NCBI RefSeq assembly: GCF_007667275.1
Contig: NZ_VDQT01000002.1
Coordinates: 985,117-1,049,116 of the forward strand
DNA length: 64,000 nt
Origin: Stenotrophomonas rhizophila
GTDB taxonomy: Bacteria; Pseudomonadota; Gammaproteobacteria; Xanthomonadales; Xanthomonadaceae
Direction: 5' to 3'
Both the position numbers and the translations under genes were made by a program. Below, piece after piece: positions 36,126-45,237 of this stretch (position 1 is its first letter; every line of letters begins with the position of its first letter). The notes below the pieces were generated by a model that was given only the letters and a program-made list of their open reading frames with translations, did not search any database and had not been told where the DNA came from.

Positions 36126-39100
36126 ATGAGCACGCTGCGCGATGCCATGAGCAACGCCGCCCTGGGCTGGGTCAAGCCGGAGCTGGACGAGACCCTGCGC
36201 CAGGTGCGCAACGAGGTCGAGTATTACGCCGAGGATCCGGCCGATGGCAGCCGCATGCGCTTCTGCGCCGGCTACCTGCACCAGGTGCAGGGCACCCTGC
36301 GCATGGTCGAGCTGTACGCCCCGGCGATGGTAGCCGAGGAGATGGAACAGCTGGCCAACGCCATCGGCGCCGGCGAGGTACCCGACCGCGACGAAGCCTG
36401 CGCCACCCTGATGCGCGGCAGCGTGCTGCTGCCTGATTACCTGGAGCGCCTGCAGAACGGCCACCGCGATATTCCGATCGTGCTGCTGCCGCTGCTCAAC
36501 GACATCCGTGCCGCGCGCGGCGCGCCGGGCATCAATGAAAGCGTGTTGTTCGCGTTCGCCCCGGACAGCGCCACCGCCACCGAGGCCGAACTGGACCATG
36601 CGCGCGGCAGCCTGAGCGGTCGCAACCGCGAGCTGCTCGACACCGTGGGCAACGCGGTCAAGGAAGAACTGCTGCGCATCAAGGACGCGCTGGACCTGCA
36701 CCTGCGTACCGGCGGCGAGCCGGCCCAGCTGCAGACCCAGGTCGATGAACTCGGCGCCGTGGCCGACACGCTGGGCATGATGGGCCTGGGCGTGGCCCGT
36801 GGCGTGGTCGTGCAGCAGCGCGACGCGCTGCGCGGCGTGGTGAGCGGTGAGCAGCAGATCGATGAGACCCTGCTGCTGGATATCGCCGGCGCCCTGCTGT
36901 ACGTGGACGCCTCGCTGGACGACCAGGTGGCCCACCTGGGCGCCGGCGGCAGCGGCGAAGACGACCCGAGCGCGGCCGAGGGCCGCCGCACCGTGGAAAT
37001 CCTCGCCCACGAAGCGATCGCCAACTTCGCCGCGGCGCGCGAACATTTCGTCGCGTTCATCGAGACCAACTGGAACCACCAGCAGCTGCATGAAGTGCCG
37101 CGCCTGCTCGGCGAGGTCGCCGGCGCGCTGCGCATGCTCGACCTGGCGACCCCGGCCGATTACCTGCAGGGCGTGCGCCAGTACATTTCGGTCGAACTGA
37201 TCGGCCGCCAGCGCGTCCCCAGCGGGCGCCAGCTGGACACGCTGGCCGATGCCATGGCCAGCCTGGAGTATTACCTCGAAGCCCTGCGCGAACGCCGGCA
37301 GGGGCGCGAGGACATCCTCGACATCACCCGCACCAGCCTGGAAACGCTGCGCTACTGGCCGCTGCCCGACGAGAACGCGGTGCCGACCGATGCCAGCGCC
37401 GAAGCGCTGCCAGTCGCGCCGGAACACGTCGAGCTGACCGGCTGGGACGCGCCCGTGGCCACGCCGGTGGAGATCGCCGTGACCCCCGCCGCGCCGGCGC
37501 CCGGGAACGTGCCGCCGCCGTCGTTGCCGGACATCACCTTCGAGCCGCTGCCCGCAGCCGCCGCAGCACCGCCGGTCGAGCCGGCGGCCAAGCCCGCGCC
37601 CGTGCTGGTGTTCGAAGCGTCCACCGCACCGGTGGCCGTCGACGCCCCGCACTGGACGCTGCACGGCGAGCCCGCGCGCACCGATACCGCCCCCACCTTC
37701 GCCCACTTCGATCCGGTCGTGGCCGAAGAGGCCGACCCTGGCCAGGCGTGGGGCGTTGCCCCCACCGATATCGCACCGATCGTGCTGGACGGAGCCGATG
37801 CAGACGCCTCTGCCCACGACAACCATGCCAGCGTTGCGGCGACCGGGTTCGATCCGGTGGCCGCAGAGCAGGACGCGCTGGAACTGAGCGACGAGCCGAT
37901 CAAGTTCACCTTCGACGAGCCGCTGCAGAACGCAGGCGATGTGCTCTCGCTGCAGATCGACGACCTGCCGGCGCAAGCGCCGGTTGCGGACGCCACGCTG
38001 GACGTGCAGGCGCTTCCGGACTTCCTGCAGGAACAGGTGGAGCAGGTGGATGCGCCGCTGGACGCGCCGGTCGAGGAGATCGAGGCGCCCGCCGCGCCGG
38101 TCGCCACCGGTGGCGTGCAGGAAGCGGTGATCGGCACGATCGAACTGGACGACGAGTCGGCCCGGTTCCTGGCCGAGCTTGATATCGCCGCATCGCAGTT
38201 CTCCACCGTGCCGGTGGTCGAAGCGTCCGCGCTGGTGGACGCACAGGCCGCCGTGCACGCCGGTGAGGCCGACGACGGCAGCATCGACGCCGGCTTCGAG
38301 GACGATGGCGAGAACATCGATCAGGACATCCGCGAGGTCTTCATCGAAGAATTCGACGAAGAACTGGTCAACCTCGGCAACCTGCTGCCGGTCTGGCGCA
38401 TGGCGCCGGACAACATGGACCGCCTGCGTCCGATCCGCCGGGTGTTCCATACCCTGAAGGGCAGTGGTCGCCTGGTCGGTGCGCGCACCCTCGGTGAGTT
38501 CAGCTGGAAAATCGAGGGCATGCTCAACCGCGTGCTCGACGGCAGCCGCCCGGCATCGCCGGCCGTGGTCGCCATGGTCACCCAGGCCTATGAAGTGCTG
38601 CCGCAGCTGAATGCCGCGCTGCGCGACGGCAGCCGCGTGAGCGCCGACCTGCAGGCCATGCAGGCCATCGCCGACCGCGTGGGCGCCGGCGAAGAAACCT
38701 TCCACGTGCCGCTGCAGCGCCCGGCCCCGGTCGCTGCGCCGGTGGACGCGGTGGACGCGCTGGACACGATCGACGCCGTGGACGCCGTGGACGCCGTGGA
38801 CGCCGTGGACGCCGTGGAGCCGGAAATCGCCGGTACCCCGGCCAACATCGACGACGTGCTGCGTGAGATCCTGGAGGCCGAAGTCGAAGCCCACCACGCC
38901 ACGCTGCAGGCGTGGCTGCAGGAGGCCCAGGCGGCGCCGCAGCCGGTCACCGACAGCCTGCTGCGCGCGGTGCACACCATGAACGGCGCGTTCGCGATGA
39001 CCGACGTGCCGGAAATCACCGCCGTCACCGGCGGCGCGGAAAGCTTCATCAAGCGCTCGCTGGCGGCCGATGCGGTGCCTGACGCCGACGGCGTCGCGGC

Positions 39101-42100
39101 CCTCTCGGCAACTGCCGCCGCGATCCGCGCCACCATGACCGCGCTGCAGGCCGAAGCGCCGCGCATTCCGTCGCAGGCCGCGCTCGCGCAGCGCCTGCAG
39201 GCGCTGGCCGAAACCCTGCCCGAAGCGCGCTGGCCGGTGCTGGTGGCCGACGATGGTTCGGACCTGGATGGCGACGATATCGAGGCCGTCGAGGCCGTCG
39301 AAGCCATCGAGGTTGACGTTGACGGAGAACGCGACGCCGAAGCTGACGCATCGCGCGACGCGCACGATGTCACCGCGCACGAACTGGCTGCGTTCTCGGC
39401 GCAGTTCGACGAGCGCAATGGCTTTGCGGTTGCCGACGACAGCACCGACAGCGCCGTGCAGGAGGCCATCGTCGACGCCGACGCGTTGTCGATCGTCGAG
39501 GCCGTCGACACCGACGATACGGTTGAGCTGATCGAAGCTGACGCCGAAGCCGAAGCCGAAGCCGAAGCCCCCGTCGCCGGGGATGCCCTGGTGGTCGATG
39601 AGCTCACCGGCAGCGATGACCTGTCGGCGTACTTCGACGCCGGGCTGGTCACCTCGTTCGAGGTGCAGGACGTTGCCCCGGTCCAGCCGCCGGAGGTGCC
39701 GGAAGCCGCCGCCGACGTCGTCGTCGAGCACGGCCTGGAGGCCGTGGAGCTGACCGGTGCCGACGATCTGTCGCGCTACTACGAAAACACCCTGCCCGGC
39801 ACCGAAGACGCCGTGCAGGCCGTGGAGCTGGAGGCTGCCGAAGCCGACGCGCTGCACGAAGCACTCGACGCCGCCGACACCACCGACGTGGCCGAACCGG
39901 AAACCGTGGTCGCCGGGACGCTCGACGTGCTCGACGTCGCCGCGGACGACGTGGTCACCGACGACACAGACAGCGACAACACCGACAGCGACGACACCGA
40001 CAGCGACGCGCTGGACGACGTGCTGCCGGCGACCCCGGCGTTTGGCGAACCGGTCGCGCTGCAGCAGGCACTGGACGACGGGCTCACCGTTGTCGAGGGG
40101 CCCGATGCCGTGGCCTCCAGCGACGATACGGTCGTGCTTGGCCTGGAGGCCTCGCACCCGGCGCTGGACGAAGTCGATGCCTTCGCGCAGGACGACGCCG
40201 CGCTGGAAGAAGCGCCGGCCGTGGTCGACGAACCCGCCGCCGATGAGGTCGACGATGCCGGCTCGCTGGACTTCAACGTGCTCGACCGCGAACTGGTCGA
40301 CATCTTCGTCGAAGAAGGCAAGGACCTGCTGGATCATTGCGATGGCCTGATCAGCGAGCTGCGCGCCGCGCCGCAGGACCGCGAGGTCCTGGCGGGCCTG
40401 CAGCGCGACCTGCATACCCTGAAGGGTGGCGCGCGCATGGCCGGCATCAACGCCATCGGCGACCTTGGCCATGGCATCGAATCGCTGCTGGAGGCGGTCG
40501 CCGCCAACCGTACCGACATCGACCGCAGCGACGTCCAGCTGCTGGAGCGGGGCTTCGACCGCCTGCACCAGATGCTGACCCGCACCGGCAGGCACCGCGA
40601 CGTGGCGATGCCCGACGACCTGATCGCCGCCTTCGAACAGCGCACGCTGGGACGCGACGAGGCCACCGATGTCGCGCAGCCCGAAGCCGCGGCCGTGGAG
40701 ATCGACAGTGCCGTGGCTGCCGCGCCGCTGTCGGCGCCGGTGCCGCTGGAAGCCTCCAGCGACGAGGACAGCCTGGCCCGTCCGCAGCAGGAACAGGTGC
40801 GCGTGCGCGCCGACCTGCTCGACCGCCTGGTCAACCATGCCGGTGAAGTGGCGATCTACCGTTCGCGCCTGGAACAGCAGCTCGGTGCCTTCCGCGGCGC
40901 CATGGGCGAACTGGACCGCACCAACGCACGTCTGCGCGACCAGCTGCGTCGCCTGGACCTGGAAACCGAGGCCCAGATCGTGGCCCGCTACCAGCGCGAA
41001 CAGGAGCAGGTCGACCACAAGTTCGACCCGCTGGAACTGGACCGTTTCTCGACCCTGCAGCAGCTCAGCCGTGCGCTGAACGAGTCCGCAGCCGACCTTG
41101 GCGGCCTGCAGGGCGTGCTGGACGACCTGTCGCGCCAGTACGACGTCCTGCTGCAGCAGCAGTCGCGGGTCAGCTCGGAACTGCAGGATGGCCTGATGCG
41201 TGCGCGCATGGTGCCGTTCGACGGCCTGGTGCCGCGCCTGCGTCGCGTGGTGCGCCAGGCCGGCCAGGACACCGGCAAGCTGGTCCACGTCACCCTTGAC
41301 GGTACCCACGGCGAACTCGACCGCAACGTGCTCGACCGCATGGTCGCGCCGCTGGAACACATGCTGCGCAACTCGGTCGCGCACGGCGTGGAAACGCCGG
41401 AACAGCGCCGCGCCGCCGGCAAGCCGGAGGAAGGCGAGATCGCCATCCGCCTGCGCCGCGAAGGCTCGGAAATCGTGCTGGAAGTGGCCGACGACGGTGC
41501 CGGCCTGAACCGCGAGGCGATCCGCCGCCGCGCCGAACAGCGTGGCCTGGTCGAAGCCGATGCCGTACTTTCCGACGCCCAGCTGGACGCGATGATCTTC
41601 TCGGCCGGGTTCAGTACCGCCGACCAGGTCAGCCAGCTGGCCGGCCGTGGCGTCGGCATGGACGTGGTGCACAACGAAGTCCGCCAGCTCGGCGGTACCG
41701 TGGACATCCGCTCTGAGCCGGGCAAGGGCGTTACCTTCACCCTGCGCCTGCCGCAGACGCTGGCGGTCACCCAGGCGGTGTTCGTGCAGATCGGCGACAC
41801 CACCTTCGCGGTGCCGGTGGCTTCGGTCAGCGGTATCGGCCGGATCTCGCGCGAGCGCTTCGAATCGGCCGAGGGCGGTTACCACTACGGCGGCGAAGAG
41901 TTCGTGCTGCACGACCTGGGCACGCTGGTCGGCCAGGGCCAGGCCCGCGCCGAAGGCCAGGCCCAGGTGCCGCTGCTGCTGGTGCGTGCCGGTGAGCTGC
42001 GCGCGGCGGTGGCGATCGACCAGGTACTCGGCAACCGCGAAATCGTGGTCAAGCCGGTCGGCCTGCAGATCGCCTCGGTCCCGGGCATCTACGGCGCCAC

Positions 42101-42596
42101 CATCACCGGCGATGGCCGCGTGGTGGTGATCCTGGACGTCGCCCCGCTGGTGCGTCGTTACCAGGCCAACCCGCTCAAGCCGGTCGCCCCGGCCACCCAG
42201 GCCAGCGACCGCCAGGCGCCGCTGGTGATGGTGGTCGACGACTCGCTGACCATGCGCAAGGTCACCGGCCGCATCCTGGAGCGCCACAACTTCGAAGTCA
42301 CCGTCGCCCGCGACGGCATCGAAGCGCTGGAGCGGCTCGAGGAGCGCGTGCCCGACCTGATGCTGCTGGACATTGAAATGCCGCGCATGGATGGCTATGA
42401 ACTGGCCACCGCGATGCGCGCCGATCCACGCTACAAGGGCGTGCCGATCGTGATGATCACCTCGCGCAGCGGCGACAAGCACCGTCAACGCGCCTTTGAA
42501 ATCGGTGTCCAGCGCTACCTGGGCAAGCCGTACCAGGAGCTGGACCTGATGCGAAACGTGTATGACCTGCTGGGGATCGCCCGTGCCCGTGAATGA
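36126..42596 (+). CDS. chpA: Chemosensory hybrid histidine kinase ChpA (PilL)
   Basis: 2156 residues from the ATG at 36126 (GGAGAACCGGC upstream). Four candidate HPt histidines can be seen: H52 (YLHQVQGTLRM), H775 (VFHTLKGSGRL), H950 (AVHTMNGAFAM) and H1430 (DLHTLKGGARM). Between them lie very acidic Ala/Asp/Glu/Val linkers, including a 9-bp repeat tract at 38772-38816. The C-terminal quarter holds the CheA dimerisation helices, the HATPase (MLRNSVAHGVETPEQR; GRGVGMDVVHNEVRQLGG), a CheW domain and a receiver with phospho-acceptor D2082 (LLLDIEMPRMDGYE). It phosphorylates PilG and PilH. Pseudomonas ChpA has eight phosphotransfer domains, so some here may be degenerate or lost. Confidence 0.93.
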   Translation: MSTLRDAMSNAALGWVKPELDETLRQVRNEVEYYAEDPADGSRMRFCAGYLHQVQGTLRMVELYAPAMVAEEMEQLANAIGAGEVPDRDEACATLMRGSVLLPDYLERLQNGHRDIPIVLLPLLNDIRAARGAPGINESVLFAFAPDSATATEAELDHARGSLSGRNRELLDTVGNAVKEELLRIKDALDLHLRTGGEPAQLQTQVDELGAVADTLGMMGLGVARGVVVQQRDALRGVVSGEQQIDETLLLDIAGALLYVDASLDDQVAHLGAGGSGEDDPSAAEGRRTVEILAHEAIANFAAAREHFVAFIETNWNHQQLHEVPRLLGEVAGALRMLDLATPADYLQGVRQYISVELIGRQRVPSGRQLDTLADAMASLEYYLEALRERRQGREDILDITRTSLETLRYWPLPDENAVPTDASAEALPVAPEHVELTGWDAPVATPVEIAVTPAAPAPGNVPPPSLPDITFEPLPAAAAAPPVEPAAKPAPVLVFEASTAPVAVDAPHWTLHGEPARTDTAPTFAHFDPVVAEEADPGQAWGVAPTDIAPIVLDGADADASAHDNHASVAATGFDPVAAEQDALELSDEPIKFTFDEPLQNAGDVLSLQIDDLPAQAPVADATLDVQALPDFLQEQVEQVDAPLDAPVEEIEAPAAPVATGGVQEAVIGTIELDDESARFLAELDIAASQFSTVPVVEASALVDAQAAVHAGEADDGSIDAGFEDDGENIDQDIREVFIEEFDEELVNLGNLLPVWRMAPDNMDRLRPIRRVFHTLKGSGRLVGARTLGEFSWKIEGMLNRVLDGSRPASPAVVAMVTQAYEVLPQLNAALRDGSRVSADLQAMQAIADRVGAGEETFHVPLQRPAPVAAPVDAVDALDTIDAVDAVDAVDAVDAVEPEIAGTPANIDDVLREILEAEVEAHHATLQAWLQEAQAAPQPVTDSLLRAVHTMNGAFAMTDVPEITAVTGGAESFIKRSLAADAVPDADGVAALSATAAAIRATMTALQAEAPRIPSQAALAQRLQALAETLPEARWPVLVADDGSDLDGDDIEAVEAVEAIEVDVDGERDAEADASRDAHDVTAHELAAFSAQFDERNGFAVADDSTDSAVQEAIVDADALSIVEAVDTDDTVELIEADAEAEAEAEAPVAGDALVVDELTGSDDLSAYFDAGLVTSFEVQDVAPVQPPEVPEAAADVVVEHGLEAVELTGADDLSRYYENTLPGTEDAVQAVELEAAEADALHEALDAADTTDVAEPETVVAGTLDVLDVAADDVVTDDTDSDNTDSDDTDSDALDDVLPATPAFGEPVALQQALDDGLTVVEGPDAVASSDDTVVLGLEASHPALDEVDAFAQDDAALEEAPAVVDEPAADEVDDAGSLDFNVLDRELVDIFVEEGKDLLDHCDGLISELRAAPQDREVLAGLQRDLHTLKGGARMAGINAIGDLGHGIESLLEAVAANRTDIDRSDVQLLERGFDRLHQMLTRTGRHRDVAMPDDLIAAFEQRTLGRDEATDVAQPEAAAVEIDSAVAAAPLSAPVPLEASSDEDSLARPQQEQVRVRADLLDRLVNHAGEVAIYRSRLEQQLGAFRGAMGELDRTNARLRDQLRRLDLETEAQIVARYQREQEQVDHKFDPLELDRFSTLQQLSRALNESAADLGGLQGVLDDLSRQYDVLLQQQSRVSSELQDGLMRARMVPFDGLVPRLRRVVRQAGQDTGKLVHVTLDGTHGELDRNVLDRMVAPLEHMLRNSVAHGVETPEQRRAAGKPEEGEIAIRLRREGSEIVLEVADDGAGLNREAIRRRAEQRGLVEADAVLSDAQLDAMIFSAGFSTADQVSQLAGRGVGMDVVHNEVRQLGGTVDIRSEPGKGVTFTLRLPQTLAVTQAVFVQIGDTTFAVPVASVSGIGRISRERFESAEGGYHYGGEEFVLHDLGTLVGQGQARAEGQAQVPLLLVRAGELRAAVAIDQVLGNREIVVKPVGLQIASVPGIYGATITGDGRVVVILDVAPLVRRYQANPLKPVAPATQASDRQAPLVMVVDDSLTMRKVTGRILERHNFEVTVARDGIEALERLEERVPDLMLLDIEMPRMDGYELATAMRADPRYKGVPIVMITSRSGDKHRQRAFEIGVQRYLGKPYQELDLMRNVYDLLGIARARE
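38772..38816 (+). repeat. 9-bp in-frame tandem repeat within chpA
   Basis: GACGCCGTG is repeated five times without change and encodes a run of Asp-Ala-Val units in the acidic linker between the second and third HPt domains. Slippage would alter linker length without breaking the frame. Confidence 0.85.
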
Positions 42597-43902
42597 CCTG
42601 AACCCGCTGCCGCTGGTGGCATTGCTGGCACGGGTCGGCCCGGCGCGCGAGCGCCTGCGCGAAGCGCTGGCCCAGGCCGGTGCGACCGTGGTGCTGGAAG
42701 AAGATCCCAACAGCGTCGATGCTGAAACCCTGGGGGGCGTGGACGCCGGCGCGGTGCTGATCGCGCTGGAGCCGGCCATCGAGGATGCGCTGGAACGCCT
42801 CGACCCGGTACTGGCGTCGCCCGCGTTGACCGTGATCTTCGACGAGGCCGAACTGGCCGCGCGTCGCGAGGGCTGGGAAGCGCAGCGCTGGGCCCGCCAC
42901 CTCGTGGCCAAGCTGCATGGCCACCAGGACGTGCTGCCGCCGGGCTCGGAACAGGAAGGCCTGCTGCAACCCGAACCGGGCCTGCCGCAGACCCCGGCCG
43001 AACTGCATGCGGACGCGCCGCTGGAATTCCACGTCCGCGAAGCGTTCGACGCCGCCGCCGACGTGCCCACCGACGGCCTGTACACGCCACCGGAGGCCTA
43101 CAGCGAACCGATGTCGCTGGAAGAGGCGCTGGCCGCGATGCAGGCGCCCGCCGCTGCACCCGCGAGCGAGCCGCCGCCGGTGCCGGCGAGCGTGCCCGCC
43201 GCGCCGCCTGCCGCGCTGGGCGACCACAGCAGCTGGTCGCTGGTCGATGACCATGCCGCCGTGCCGCCCGCCGTGTCGGCGCCGGCGGTCAGTGCGCCGC
43301 CGCCGGCGGACGCCTATGCCGGCGAGGGCCTGTCGCTGGTGGAGCTGGAACCGGAGGCTGCGCCCGACGGCGCTGCGCCGGGCGCGGTGCTGGTGCTGGC
43401 CGGCATCGGCGGCCCCGATGCGCTGCGCCGCCTGCTCGCCGCGCTGCCGGCCGGCCTCGCCGTGCCGGTGCTGGTCTACATGCGCCTGGACGGGGGCCGT
43501 TACGGCAACCTGGTCAAGCAGATGGCGCGCGTGTCGGCGCTGCCGGTGCTGCTGGCCGAATCCGACCAGCCGGTCCAGGCCGGCAATGCCTACATCCTGC
43601 CCGACGATGTCGGCGTGGCCGTGCGCAACCGCGGCGTGTACTTCGTCGCCGATGCCGGTGGCGTCCAGGTGTCGGCACTGCCGGCGGCGCACAGCGCCGT
43701 GGTGATGCTCAGCGGCAGCGACGTGGCCGTGCTCGACGACGTGCTGGGCCTGGCCGTGGCCGGTGCCTGGGTGGCCGGACAGACCGGTGAGGGCTGCTAC
43801 GACCCGGTTGCCGCCAACGCGGTGGTCGCGGCCGGCATGGCTGCCGGCGACCCGCCGCAGCTCGCCGCTGCCATCGCCGAACGCTGGGGCGTGAGCGAGT
43901 AA
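42583..43902 (+). CDS. CheB-like protein of the Pil-Chp operon, catalytic residues lost
   Basis: 439 residues from a GTG at 42583 that overlaps the chpA end by 14 nt. Residues 1-110 resemble a degenerate receiver fold without a phospho-acceptor Asp (PLVALLARVGPARERLREAL). A Pro/Ala-rich linker follows. Residues 267-435 align with the CheB methylesterase domain (VLAGIGGPDALRRLLAALP, AGNAYILPDDVGVAV, AVAGAW). By eye, the catalytic Ser of GASTGG is Gly274, the His of TQHMP is Arg301, and the catalytic Asp position is Ala382. It holds the ChpB position but is probably not an esterase. It could be a structural or sensory relic. Confidence 0.82.
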   Translation: MPVNDLNPLPLVALLARVGPARERLREALAQAGATVVLEEDPNSVDAETLGGVDAGAVLIALEPAIEDALERLDPVLASPALTVIFDEAELAARREGWEAQRWARHLVAKLHGHQDVLPPGSEQEGLLQPEPGLPQTPAELHADAPLEFHVREAFDAAADVPTDGLYTPPEAYSEPMSLEEALAAMQAPAAAPASEPPPVPASVPAAPPAALGDHSSWSLVDDHAAVPPAVSAPAVSAPPPADAYAGEGLSLVELEPEAAPDGAAPGAVLVLAGIGGPDALRRLLAALPAGLAVPVLVYMRLDGGRYGNLVKQMARVSALPVLLAESDQPVQAGNAYILPDDVGVAVRNRGVYFVADAGGVQVSALPAAHSAVVMLSGSDVAVLDDVLGLAVAGAWVAGQTGEGCYDPVAANAVVAAGMAAGDPPQLAAAIAERWGVSE

Positions 43903-43936
43903 CTCGCCGCGCCATGTCCCTTTCAGGAAGCACACC

Positions 43937-44407
43937 ATGAGCTACGCCAGCAACGACGAAATCCGCGGAGTACTGATCCAGGCCGGCACCGAGCGCGTGC
44001 TGCTGCCGAACGCCACCGTGGCCGAAATGATGTCCAACGTACCGGTGGCCTCGATTCCCGATGCGCCCGCCTGGTTGCTGGGTCAGATCGAGTGGCACGG
44101 CTGGGAGGTCCCGCTGATGTCGTTCGCGCGCCTGTCCGGCCAGGGCGAAGAGCCGGTGGTGAGCAAGAACAAGGTGGTCGTGCTGAAGGCGCTGGGCGGC
44201 AATGCCAGGCGCCCTTACTTCGCCCTGCTGACCCAGACCTTCCCGCAGTTGATCTCGGTCCCGCGCGACGGCCTGCTGGCCGACGCCTCGGAGGAAACCC
44301 TGCCGCAGGGCGTGCACATGCGCGTGCTGCTGGGCGAGCAGAGCGCGCTGTTGCCGGACCTGGACGCGCTGGAAGCGGCGTTGGACGAAGCGCACCCGGT
44401 GAATTGA
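43937..44407 (+). CDS. CheW-domain protein (ChpC-like)
   Basis: 156 residues, a single CheW-like domain (IRGVLIQAGTERVLLPNATV, WLLGQIEWHGWEVPLMSFAR, PYFALLTQTFPQLISVPRDG). Last gene of the pil-chp operon, in the position of P. aeruginosa chpC. It may link additional receptors to ChpA. Followed by two SMAG-type hairpins that probably mark the operon end. Confidence 0.85.
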   Translation: MSYASNDEIRGVLIQAGTERVLLPNATVAEMMSNVPVASIPDAPAWLLGQIEWHGWEVPLMSFARLSGQGEEPVVSKNKVVVLKALGGNARRPYFALLTQTFPQLISVPRDGLLADASEETLPQGVHMRVLLGEQSALLPDLDALEAALDEAHPVN

Positions 44408-44410
44408 GCG

Positions 44411-44496
44411 GGTATCGACCAACGGTCGATACCTACCGGTGATGGGATCAGATCCAACCACGGCCCGGTCGGTAGGCCACGACCGTCGGTCGTGGC
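44411..44496. repeat. Pair of SMAG-type hairpins
   Basis: GGTATCGACC-AAC-GGTCGATACC at 44411-44433 (10-bp perfect stem) and GGTAG followed by GCCACGACC-GTC-GGTCGTGGC up to 44496 (9-bp stem). They lie between the convergent ends of the pil-chp operon and rsmE, and may also terminate transcription. Confidence 0.75.
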
Positions 44497-44502
44497 TCGC
44501 TT

Positions 44503-45237
44503 TCAGCCCAGGTCGCCCAATCGCGCCTGCAATGCCGCGATCGCGGCCAACCCGGCGGTTTCCGTGCGCAGGATGCGCGGCCCCAGCTGCAACCCCTGGA
44601 ACCCGGCCGCCGCCAACGCCTGCCGGTCGCGCGGCGACCAGCCGCCCTCGGGCCCGATCGCGATGACCACGCCGCCCGGCGCCGACTCCAGCGTCGACAG
44701 GCGGTGTTCGCCCTGCGGATCCAGGGTCAGCTTCAGCGCCGCCCCGGGCATCGCCCGGGCCGCCTCCTGCACACCCTGCGGGGGCGCCACGCTGGGCACC
44801 CGCGCACGCCCGGACTGCCCGCAGGCCGACACCACCACGCTGCGCCAATGCGCCAGCCGCTTCTCCGCGCGCGCCGCGTCCAGCTTGACCTCGGTGCGTT
44901 CGGCATTGACCGGCACGATCGCCTGAACGCCCAGTTCGGTGGCCTTCTGCAGGATCAGGTCCATCTTCTCGCCGCGTGCGATGCCCTGCAGCAGGGTGAC
45001 CGGCAGGGGCGATTCGTTGTCCACCGGCTGCGCCGCCACCACCTGCACGCGTGCCTCGCGCTTGCCCGACTCGACCAGCGTGGCGCTGTAGTCGTGGCCG
45101 TCGCCATTGAACAGCACGCAGCCGTCGCCTTCGCGCAGGCGCATCACCCGCACCAGGTGGTTGGCTACCTCTTCGGGTAATGACACGGTGTGGCCCACGG
45201 CCAGCGGAAGATCAACATGGGAACGGGTCAGGCGCAT
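44503..45237 (-). CDS. rsmE: 16S rRNA (uracil-1498-N3)-methyltransferase RsmE
   Basis: 244 residues. SPOUT-class fold: N-terminal PUA-like barrel (SLPEEVANHLVRVMRLREGD), then RGEKMDLILQKATELGVQAI and the knot motif IAIGPEGGWSPRDRQALAAA with LGPRILRTETAGLAAIA. Methylates U1498 of 16S rRNA using S-adenosylmethionine. Its start overlaps the bioA stop by 10 nt, so it is probably the distal gene of a bioA-rsmE transcript. Confidence 0.94.
   Translation of the reverse strand: MRLTRSHVDLPLAVGHTVSLPEEVANHLVRVMRLREGDGCVLFNGDGHDYSATLVESGKREARVQVVAAQPVDNESPLPVTLLQGIARGEKMDLILQKATELGVQAIVPVNAERTEVKLDAARAEKRLAHWRSVVVSACGQSGRARVPSVAPPQGVQEAARAMPGAALKLTLDPQGEHRLSTLESAPGGVVIAIGPEGGWSPRDRQALAAAGFQGLQLGPRILRTETAGLAAIAALQARLGDLG

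Noticed and set aside
36060..43085. A very long open frame antisense to chpA (over 2300 codons), and similar ones antisense to hrpA (13060-16896), copA and fadE
   Set aside because: High-GC codon use leaves antisense frames open. They overlap strongly supported genes end to end, have low-complexity His/Gln/Arg-rich translations and show no domains.
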